This document shows positions 9,716-20,800 of a stretch of 64,000 nucleotides of DNA, in pieces. The stretch spans positions 374,518,166-374,582,165 of the forward strand of contig NC_080672.1 in the NCBI RefSeq assembly GCF_030247195.1. Direction: 5' to 3'. A model generated the notes under the pieces. It made no database searches and was not told the origin of the DNA. It worked only from the letters and a program-made list of their open reading frames with translations. The stretch's first letter is position 1; each line of letters begins with the position of its first letter. Source of the stretch: Topomyia yanbarensis (taxonomy: Eukaryota > Arthropoda > Insecta > Diptera > Culicidae). The position numbers were made by a program, and so were the translations under genes.

Positions 9716-10176
9716 GAATAATCAAGCCATTTGCTGTTTTTGGTATTATCCGATGCAGCTCACGTTAACAATAAGTATTTAAACTGATTTTTCGCTTTTC
9801 TGTGCTTGAAATAATTTTGTAAAGTGAATTGATAGGATCACAATTTCCCTGTAATCGTCTTTACCACTATCTTTATGCTGGGATAACTGTCAGATGCTAC
9901 TAACCCATGAAATTAACCCTCCGGAAGTCGCGCTTATGGCCCACTGAACGAGCAGCCGCTGGTGTTGTAAGACGATTTCGTTAGATTTCCAGAGCAGCGT
10001 GCACTCAGTGCACTAGCGCGACTGCCGGAAGGTTAAAACAATTGTCAAGATAGGCCAATAGTGTCAAATAAGAACATGTTTACATCTCCGCAGAAAATAA
10101 AAAAAAAGTTTAGGTTGAAGATTATTCATGTATGTAATAAACGACGAATTTTATTCTTCATTTAATGGCCCACTAT
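9716..10176. mobile_element. MITE family C, decayed copy with nested element
   Basis: The interior (gccatttgctgtttttggta, ccgatgcagc, tttatgctgggataactgtc) matches the better preserved copy at 12076-12806 (gccatatgctgtttttgatt, ccgatgcagc, tttgctgcgatatctgtc). The right end reads tttaatggcccac, a mutated version of ttaatgacccaat. It contains the small TTAA MITE at 9913-10036, which is absent from the other copy. Confidence 0.65.
9913..10036. mobile_element. Small TTAA MITE nested in family C
   Basis: It begins ttaaccctccggaagtcgcg and ends gcgcgactgccggaaggtta then a, so the termini are inverted repeats with TTAA at both edges. The corresponding place in the sibling repeat (about 12291-12300, gctaaattcactgtccagga) has no such insertion, giving an empty site for comparison. 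About 120 bp, no coding capacity. Confidence 0.8.
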
Positions 10177-10729
10177 ATAGAGTGAAGGAATTTTCGACTG
10201 GATGCGTTCTCTTAAATTTAAATTTCATCGCTCTCTTTCCCCACTATTGACTTATTTGACGTCTAGGACACCAACACAGTTGCAATGTGTGTAGACAACA
10301 TACTTATAACGCTATGTTTACAATTCGCTATCTGATTTAACCTCATTTAGCAAAAAAAATTACCCGATTTAACCTCAATCTCGCACTAACACAACTCCAC
10401 ATAGATTAGTCAATACACATAATGCTGAAAGAATCATTACTATGAATACCAAAGTATTTTGATCTGTAGGTATTAAGTACCAAACACGGAAACCCGTCAA
10501 TGGATTGAAAAAGTAGTACTGATGCAGGAGTCAATCATTCCTAACAAACTTGCATGCAATTTTCTGTGAGATCTTGAAAATATTTAGACCACTACTTATT
10601 TTCTTGACAACGTTAGATATATTTGATATGACGGTTAGCTCACAGTGGACGATGCATATGATCTAGACTGCGGACTGATAAACCAAGCTTTTTAGAAAAT
10701 TTTACTTTAAATTTTTTTGAAAATATTAT

Positions 10730-10735
10730 TTTATT
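10730..10735 (-). promoter_or_regulatory. Polyadenylation signal AATAAA of the acyltransferase gene
   Basis: On the minus strand, AATAAA lies about 75 bp after the TAA stop of the acyltransferase gene, within an AT-rich 3' untranslated region. The position fits normal cleavage and polyadenylation. Confidence 0.6.
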
Positions 10736-10809
10736 CATAAATAACTTAGCATCTATAAATACAGTCTGTCATTTTCTTGTCCAACCAGCTGGTTGCATTC
10801 TGAAGAGAG

Positions 10810-11839
10810 TTAAAGTGATACGTGTCCGTTTCCAACAGTTTCATTGTTGTTTTGACTTTCCGCTTGTTTCGGAGCCCTCGTTGCTTCTTCTGCAAGTGAA
10901 TGGAAAGTAGAAACTGTGCAAAACGGCTGAAAGTAAAAGTACTAACCGATCTTTTTGGCATATAAATGCTTTTGAATTGCAGTTGCAGGAAATTCCAGCA
11001 ACATAGCTAGTATTAATCCCATGAAGTACGCCGCTACCACCACCGTAATCACCTTGGAAAACTGTAGGAAATATGTTTGTTAATGCTTGGAATTTAGTCG
11101 ATCTGAAATTATTCCTTACCAACGACATTTTACTGAAGTACCCCACCTCCCTGGTGCCGAAGAATACATTCTTCAGCATAAACACGTGGCACACGTACGC
11201 ACAGTACGTCAATCTTCCCAGCGGCACAAATATAGAGAAATTGAGGAATTCTTTGATCGTTTTGTTGTACTCGTGGATCACCCCGTACAGCATAATCGCA
11301 CCGAGGAAAATCCACATGTTCTTCATCACCGGATAGTACAGGGCCATCCAGATCGAGGGTTTCTCGAAGTTGTACACGTAGAATATCATATTGCACATCA
11401 GACAGAGCAGTCCAACCGGAGCCGATCCGTACCAGAGTAGTTTGAGGTACTATGGAATAGATAAAATATTGAAGACTTATGTTTAATTGAAAGTGAATTA
11501 GTAATACCCAGGATCGATTGCCCTTGTGACTGAGTTTCCGTTGCTTGTAGTAGATCATTCCTAGAATGACGCCTCCAAAGTAACATCCCATGTTAGTGTG
11601 GAACGGTATGTAGACTGTTTGGTACATCCGGTCGTACCAGTAGATGAATCGTTCGTCCCTGTAAGTGCAGGACGATTTGAGTTTAAAAATACGTTGAAAA
11701 ATTTGGAATAATATTTAACACTTACTGCAACCTGTTGATGAAGGAGCCGTCGAATCCTCCCAAGTAAATGACGAAAGCCGGGACAATGTATGTGAGGCCC
11801 AGTGCAGTAGAGAAAATTGCCGTCCTTAATTTGGGATAC
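10810..11839 (-). CDS. Acyltransferase 3' exon cluster (exons 7-11)
   Basis: Five exons encode the C-terminal membrane half: [19 protein letters not shown] (exon 7), an exon with [18 protein letters not shown] (exon 8), and a 110-codon exon with several helices, including [20 protein letters not shown] and [20 protein letters not shown] (exon 9). Exon 10 is [20 protein letters not shown] followed by [18 protein letters not shown], and exon 11 is the polar tail. The last intron is only 57 bp (10946-10890), with donor GTTAGT. If it were retained, a TAG would follow immediately after KKIG, giving a protein shorter by 25 residues. Confidence 0.9.
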
Positions 11840-14800
11840 CTGATGGAAGGAATAGAGTTCATTTACAAGAATATCGGTTGCACAACAATGAGTGAAAAGC
11901 ACATGTGCCGTTATACTAGAATATAGTATAGTTGGACGATGCCAGCCATTTTGAATTATACAATTGATCATAATATTGTTTAAAACTGAGGAGATTTTCC
12001 ACATTTTTACATTCATCAAAATTATAACGTTGGGTTTAAGCGTTTCGCATGCATCTCATCAGTGACTAGCACCAAATTGGGTCATTAAGCCATATGCTGT
12101 TTTTGATTTTTTCCGATGCAGCGGACGTTAAAGGTACGTAATCGAACTTTTTTTTCACTTTTTTGTACGCGAAATAACAAAAAAAATCATTTAATCAAAT
12201 TGAATAATCACGACCACACCTTTCATTGAAATACCTTGATCCCTATCCCTTTGCTGCGATATCTGTCAAAAATGCTAACCTACGTGGCTAAATTCACTGT
12301 CCAGGAAGATCGATAGTGTCACACGAGAACGTGTTTACATTTTTTTAGAAAGAGAATTAAAAATCATTCTGAAGTTTTAAAGTTTGTATTGTGCTTTGCA
12401 GGATAATCGCTCGATATGCGATTATATGACAGCTCAATCCAGATAGGCGCGTGACAGCCGCCTATACAAATTCATAGGCAGCTTTTTCTTTGAAACTTTT
12501 GAAAAGCACAAAGCTAGTAGAAAAATAAACAAACATTGCAAGAGAAGATCCTCTACATTCATTTGCAATAGAGACTGATTATCACTCCTTTAGTTCGCTT
12601 ATGTTCGACTGTCTCATTGTCTAGTGGCTCCACTGAAATCGGCTTGTGGAGCAACTGCGGCTATATTTGATGCGCTTTTCAGACGCCCGCAATGTGAGAT
12701 TTTATTATAAGCGCGACAATACATATATGTTATTATATTTGGAAAAATGAGCTCTATCGGTTTATGAAATAAAAGGATAATTTTATTCATCGTTTAATGA
12801 CCCAATTGTAGTCATTTTGATGACTAATTCAAACAGTCACACAAAATGTGTGAAGGCCTAAAGCAACTGGCAAGTCTCGAAAAGCAAACGCAGAATTTCT
12901 GGTTTGGTGATGAAAAAGCGTAAACGTACCCTTTTTTTGCTTGGTAAGCAAATGTCTGGTACTATGCCATCTCATCAGTAACTGTCTCTAACCTGAGGCC
13001 AGTAGAACGATAAATCCAATCTAGCACACAATCAGCAGCATATCCAGATATGAAATCCAAACATTAGCTGGTGTCAGTTTGATGCTAGTTGAGACTAGTC
13101 TCAAGTGCTGCTAGTTACTGGTGAGATGAATTTCAAAAATAATAATCAAACTTTATCTAGAGTTTTGAGGGGTAGATATTCGTTATATCTTAAGCTTCTA
13201 CCACAATAGATCAATACGTATAAAAATAATGGATTTCAATGTGAAAGGCGGCGTTGATTTTCTTGTTTCAATTCCTATTTAAATACTAAACGTTTAAAAC
13301 GAATGGCACACTCTTATGAATATTTACGTGCCGCAAGATGCACATAAAAGGAGAGTCACTATTCATGCAGTTTGAATTTATATTCGGTCGTTTTATTGTG
13401 TTATTTCGCAATAGAGCTCTTATTTTCCCACGGCTGGAAAAATTTTCTGCAGTTTTCTGAAGGTTTATCATGTTCAAGCATAGATGGCAGCAGTGTAACA
13501 CAAAAACATATGAATGGTAATAAAAATCAAACACGGTGCAATCGTCAAATAAATTGCTATAAAATGATGCAACGAGCTTGGAAATTTGGGGAAACGCCCA
13601 GGAAGACACCGACGAAGAATGGCGAGGACTTCTAGTTAGAAACCGAATAATAATTCATTAAAGCCAATAGAAGATATTTTGAGACATTCATGTAAATATT
13701 CAATACTTTGTAATGCGCTATCATTCCTCAAAAATAAAATGTTTTTTTTTAAACGAACATGACTAAAGTAAATCTTGGTTCATTTTACCCACCCTGTACT
13801 ATTGAAACACCATAATAAATTTGATAACATTTTCATCTATAATTGTTTGAGTCTGCTCGTAGTCGAGTTCTGGAGATTCGATCAACTGTTATATTCTGGC
13901 TGCAGCTGAAAATCGAAATGGTGAACTTGCGCCTTTCGGGTTTTCTCCTATTTTCAGCGAAAGTTGATTAACGTGTACACAAGATGCGCATTAGTTGCCC
14001 ACTTTGCAAATAAGGAAAAAGAAATGATAGGCCCAAGTTCACTATTTCGATTTTCAACTGCAAGCAGAATATTGCGTTAACAGTTAATCGAATTTCCAGA
14101 ACACGCTCACGAACAGACTGAGAGAATTTGAGATTACAGTAGACAAAAACTTTGTTATTCCATAATCACTATTCCATTTTGGGAATTTTTCCTTAGGGTT
14201 TACAAGAATAAAGTAGCTGTCATTATACGTGTGCATGAACGGTCAGGTTAAAACCCGAATAAACAAACATAAAATATCGACACGCTTGGCGTTGTGACCC
14301 TTTCTCAGCAAATGATGGATTCGACCGACAGAAAACTGGAGACCAGCATGATCCGAGCGGGAATTTGGCTTTCCTTTCATTTTTCCTTCTTTACCGCGTC
14401 CTAATATAGTGAGCGTATGCGTGGTGTAGCCTGCGCATGGTCCAGATTCACCCGCCTTACAGCCGTGATCCGCTGGTTGGGCCATAGCCTCTGTCCAACT
14501 AACGAATTTGTCAAAAACTCTCCAAAGAAGACATTGGTAGTGTAAATGATTGATAGATAGATTGTCAAAGCAAATTTGACATGAGATTTTGGCGCTGTTG
14601 ATGCTGTTTAGTTGGACAATGGTCCAACTAGCGGAGGTCCAACTAAAAAGCGGTCCAGTTAAAAAGTTACCAACCAGCGAATCACGACTGTATATGGTAT
14701 TTAAATAGTATTTGTAATAGGATCAACCCATGAAAACACTATCGCCATGGTCTGGCAGATTCCATGTTAAATCCATATTTTGGGGTATTTATGGGTTATG

Positions 14801-17800
14801 GAGACCATATTGTGGTGTTTTGATGGTTGTAACATTTGTAACGGGACTTATTCATGGTCTTTTGAAGGGGTTTCGTACTCGTTTCTGTTTACGTTCGAAG
14901 CCAATGGAAACAAAATCAACGCTCGTGTCCCACGTGCACTACCTCTTGCCCACAGTTTGTGCTGTGCTCGGTTCAGTTTACGTTGCGCAAAAAGGGCCGA
15001 TCATCGAACGAAACCAGTTTATTTCCATCGACAAAGAGGTGGAGCTTCGAACGAAAACTAGTTTGGCTCGCTTGTGGTGCAATTGTACGGAACAATCATG
15101 GCCCGGATAATAAGTGCTTTCACCAAATACGCTTTTTCCGTTATTTTTAGTAATTGTACATTTTATGGTATTAGTTACAAAATTATTGTATATATTTCCA
15201 GTCAGATAGTGCAAAAAATCTATTTGTTTATTTTCAGTACAACGGTAGACATTAACATTAAAAAATCGGCTAAAATTTCGGCTGAAAATTATCCGGAGCC
15301 CCTTACATTGAAACATTGGAAGTATTCTACTTCAACACGCATCACGTATATCCGAAATATAAAACATGTACGCCAATAGGCTCATTACCCTACTTACCTA
15401 GATATCGCTGAAAACCTTTTGGCATGCGAATTCAAACTCAACGCACACACAAGCATTAAAATAACCCGACGTAGGCTCACTAGTACCCAGCGGGGAGGTG
15501 GGTGCAGGGTCCCTCGCACGAAAATAAATGTAGACCTTTTAATGTAGTAACCTTACAAGTTTACAGTCGGTGCAAGTGGATTGGCACCTGACAGGTTCGT
15601 ACACGGTTTGGCTGTGTACGGGTTAATACCATCACTGCCGAAGGTCCAAAGCGTTTACTGCTTGTTGTATCGTCCGGGCGTTATAGTCATGGTGTTGCTC
15701 GTTTGGCATTCGAGCAACAAATGATTCAGACACGTGGAACCTCTATTTATAACCGCTTCGATGCTTTGTATTGACGGCTCTGCCTCCACAAGATGCTTCA
15801 TGAATGGTAATTTTCCATTTTTTGTGAAATTTTAAATTTTACCGACTTTCAAAAATCTACTTTTAATGCAGATATTAAATTATTACCAATATCTAAGTTA
15901 GGCGTTTCTGAATCGGCTAGTGTACAAATGATGAAAATCCCTCTAGTAGTAGCATAGTTATAAGCGTGGAAACCTTATGTAGTTTCGGTACATAGGGGAT
16001 ATTTCAGGTTTTAGAATGACACCAAATCCCAGATAGTGTAGTAAGACATTTTTGTCAAAATAAAAAGTAAACATTTATCCGCAGGTTCCGTCCCAAACAC
16101 GAATAATTAATGTTAAATATAAAGCCACGCGGATAGAATGTGGCTGCAATGTTTACTAACTTATTTTGTCCACAAGCAACCAGGATTTCAATTCGCGTTA
16201 TTCAATCGAGAGTGGTGAACTAGATTCACTTCCGATCTTCCTTGTTTGGACTGGATTTCTCTTCCACCTTTGTTCGAGAGCTCCATCGAAACTGCAATCT
16301 CTCGAGCCCGCTGCAGCGTCAGGTTCCGTTCCTCCAACAACCGGGATTGTATTGCGCGGTCCTTCAACCCAAACACGAATTGATTCCGCAGAGCTGTTCT
16401 GAGATAATCTCCAAAATTACAGGTGATAGCGAGTTTCCGCAATGCTATCAAATACTCGTCAATCGTTTCCTCCGGACGATCATCTGCTTTCTTGCGGCAT
16501 TTGAAGCGGAAATTCTATAAAATTTCCAATGGCTCTGGGTTGAAATGAGCTTCCAGCAAACGCACAATTGCGTCATACGTCTGTTGTTGAGGTCTCTCCG
16601 GTGCAAGTTTGTCGCTAATAATATCGTATGTTTCTCCTCCCATGTAGTGAAGCAACATGTATAACCTAACCTCATTCTGTACACCAAACAAAACAAATGC
16701 ACCTTCCAGCCGCTCTACCCATCTCGACCACTTCATTTTGTGTCGGTCGAATGGATCGATTGTAAATGAAGTTGGCACGGCAGCTGGAACAATTGCAGCC
16801 GGAACATCCGCTGGTGGGTTTACTTCAGCCATCACTTTAAATGTTCTAAACCACTCGTCGCCAATTAAACTGTTGTAACTGTACACTAGGAGGAGGAACG
16901 CAGCAGCAAAGCGACTTGTAAGAAAACGCGTGTTTGCTCTCGGATTATTATTTTATTTCTCCACTCATCGATAGTGCGGGAATCATCACGGTTGTCGCAA
17001 GGTAGTTTGTTGATATTAGATTGGCTAACAATTTAAGGGCATCTCCATAACACTCATATATCAGGTTAAAACCTCTATAAGCAATAAAGTCCAATATGGC
17101 CTATATGACTGATGAAATCAAATAAAATATGCTATTTTTTCTAATTTTACGCACAAAAATACTTCTAACTCGGCTTTCCTAATAATGTTTATATGGAATT
17201 GTTAAAGGTGCAAATCTGCCAATAACATTTCTACATTCAAGATGGAAGTTTGAGGAAGGTTGTCCAAAACTAGTAAAAAAATGTCAGAAACTGTTAGAAT
17301 TATATACAATTGGTAATCGGCGATTGAACAACTATCCAACTTTTAGTTTTAACCAGAGACGTAATAGGATTATGTCCCTCTGAGGTGCTTGATTATCGTA
17401 AGTCACCTCGGCTTTCATGATTTGGGGTGCTTGATTAACGTCAGTGCACTGGCCTCCCCCGATTTGATCTGAGGTATGCAACCTTAATTCCTATGTATGT
17501 ACCAATACATAGGAATAAATAATCAGAGCACAATGCCTAACTTAGAAAAGCTAGATTAAAATGCATCGTGATCCACTCATCAGTAACTGACACCAACTTG
17601 CTCCTAGTTAGACGATATATCCAAACCCACACCAAATAACTGGCGCCAATTTGGATTTAGTTTGGATATATTATCAAATCAAGCAATTTGGTGTCAGTTA
17701 CTGACGAATGGAACACGAAACATTCAAATCCAACTTTTCGGTCTGAGTTGTTCAGTTATTGTCTCAAAGGCTAAATGCTACTGACGTCGAAGGGATAAAT

Positions 17801-20800
17801 TTCATAACTTCGAATAGGCATGACGTTTCGAAAAAAAAAAAAATCGTAATTGATATTTCCAACCCTTAATTTAAAGGTAAGAGTGTTAACAAATTATAAA
17901 ATTGCAGAGACAGACCAGAACACTTTTTGCCTTAAAAGTAAGAAAATGTGCCGTTTTTCGGTATATCTCAAAATTCTGACGGGATGGCCCGTATTTAGAT
18001 ACTACGCTGCAAATTACTTCGGAAATGAATCTTAGCTTTCGAACAACTGATATGACTTCCGTATTTGTAGACCTGTGTAATATTTTTTAACATCTGCTAT
18101 TTAAAGGGCGAATACGAAATTATTGCGACACCGAAAATGTCATGCCAATTTTCTTATAATGTTTAAAATCAAACCAAGATTTTAGGGTAGTTTTATACAT
18201 ATATTTACTTCAAAAATCAAAAGAAAAATTAATCGATGGAGCCTTGAGTGTAAAATTGAACGCATTTTCGCTTGATGCCCTCCATCAAAGTCTTTACAGT
18301 GTCATCCGGTACCAGTTTCTCAGTTTTTGCCATTTTCTTAACATGTCCTTCTCGTCTTTGACTGTCTGCTTGCTCTTCCGAAGTTCCCACTTCATCATTG
18401 CCCAGTACTGCTCCACCGGGCGCAGCTTCGGACAGTTTGGCGGATTCATGTCCTTTGGAACAAAATGGACAGAATTGGCCTCATACCACTCCAGGACACT
18501 TATAGAATAGTGGCATGATGCCAAATCGGGCCAAAATAGCGGAGCTTCGTCGTGCTGCTGCAATAACGGCAAAAGGCGCTTCTCGAGGCACTCAGATTTG
18601 TAGATCTCGCCATTTACTGTGCTCTTTGTCACGAAAGGCTCACTCCTCAGTCCGCAAGAGCAGATGGCTTGCCAAATGAGATATTTGGAGGCGAACTTCG
18701 ACATTTTCTTCTTAATTTTGTCGTCCACATAAAACTTGCTCTTGCCGGTGAAAAACTCCAACCCCGGAATTTAATTAAAATCGGCTTTTATATACGTTTC
18801 GTTTTCCATCACACAGACGCCATATTTTGTCAGCATCTTCTCGTAGAGCTTCCGTGCCCGAGTTTTAGCCGTCGATTGTTGCCGCTCATCGCGGTTTGGG
18901 AAGTTCTGTACCTTGTATGTATGTAGTCCAGCTCTCTTCTTTTCATTCTGGACGTAGCTCTGCGACATGCCGATCTTTTTAGCCAAATCACGGCTTGAGA
19001 CGTTGGGATTTGCTTTAATCATTCGCTTCACCTTTCCCTCCGTCTTTTTGTTCTCCGGTCCCGGTTTTCTTCCAGCTCCTTTGCCATGGTCCAACGTCAA
19101 CCGCTCCTGGAACCGCTTCAACACTCTGGAGACGGTTGAATGGTGAATGTTCAACATTTTTCCCAACTGCCGGTGCGACAGGTCAGGAAATTCCAGGTGT
19201 TTGGAAAGAATTTGTTCTCTCGACTCGCGTTGGTTCACCTCCATTTTCGTTGAATCGAAAAACACGACTTCGAGTTTGACAGCATGTAAACAATACACAT
19301 CAATGAGAAAGTGTGCAAAATTTGGTTGATTTTTACCCAATGGTAAAAAAGTTATGCCCTGTTGAATGTGTCGCAATAATTTCGTGTTCGCCCTTTATTT
19401 TTGTTCCAATTCTAATTCCTTCCGTTCTTTTCTTCCGATTAGAGAAAATATGAGAAGGCACGGCAAGGCAGAAATCTTCCGTTACATACGGGAAACGTGC
19501 CATTTGAGCCAATTTATTCTGATTCTTGTTTCCTAAAAGCAAATCGCATGAAAGTTTGAAAGTTTTTACGATTTTTAAGTTGAAACGAACTAGTTGAAAA
19601 ATATTTTTTTACTATTTTGTGCATCAGGCAGCCTTCCGTGTCGAAATGTGTCAAACACTATTTTTTTAATTTATTTTTCTTGTAACGGCTTTGCGCGTTA
19701 TCATAAGTGAGCCACGGATCTTTCTTGTTTTTACAATGAGTAAAAATACAAGGTAATAAAAATGGATGTCACTGCATAAAATGATGCCTACTTTTTGTTT
19801 GTGGCATCCACAGTTTTTACTACAACTTTGAGTGACTTCAACCGAATTACACAATAAATTCATATGAAGTGAATTGAAAACATACTCTTTAACAAAAGCA
19901 CTGTTTTGAGCGACTTAGTGGAATGTTATATTAAACACTTTTACCGTTGTCTTTCATTTTAATTTCACTATGATGAACAAAATGCAAAATTGCACTTTTC
20001 TGTTACAGATACGTATTTCGGCTACGATTTGCAGCCTTCAAGCCGACTTGCAGGCTGCAAGTCGTAGCTGAAATACGTATCTGTTACAGAAAAGTGCAAT
20101 TTTGCATTTTGTTCATCATAGTGGAATTAAAACGGAAGACAACGGTAAAAGTGTTTAATTATGAAAACATACTGTTTCGTGGCTATCAGCAATTTATTCA
20201 TTGCATCGACAATGTATTTCAAGTTGTTCTGTGAAGCAAATGATTCTCCTTGGATAATGGTTTCGCACAGATTTAATCAATACCGAATGACGTAGATGAT
20301 GAAATTGCATTACTGTAACTTCTGCTATGTTGAGCCTATTAAGCTTATTGATCTTTAACAACTGCTCCTCTTCACGAATAGATGGTATTATGTGACATTG
20401 CAAAAAGTCAACAGCAACCCAGTTTTCCGCAACCGGGGAATAAAGCTTTGGCTTACCAACTATTTTCACGTATCACACCGTAGGTAGGCTAAAGCGCACC
20501 GTTGTTCCGAATTCAAAACTTTTAGAAAATCTAGTGAAGTCTTCATTAAGTATCAGCCTTCTAATTTAGTGAAACATTAACGTGACTATCGGACGTTTAA
20601 TAGTATAGTTATGCCAAATCGAAGCCATCTCTTATAGGAAGAGGAAGACTCCATAGCTTATAGTAAATAACCATATGTCCAAAAAGAAAAGTTGTTGGTT
20701 TGAAAACAACTTAACTCTGTCTTTGTGCCTTTCAAAATTGAAATGGTTTGACAAACCTAAAACTAAATGATTCGTGCTCTTTGCACTTTAACTTGAGCTG

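Noticed and set aside
14730..15110. 126-residue plus-strand frame with hydrophobic segments
   Set aside because: No recognised domain, overlaps equally long frames in other phases, and has no splice or promoter support; kept only as a note.
16166..16520. Plus-strand frames in the gag region
   Set aside because: They are antisense shadows of the minus-strand gag fragment.
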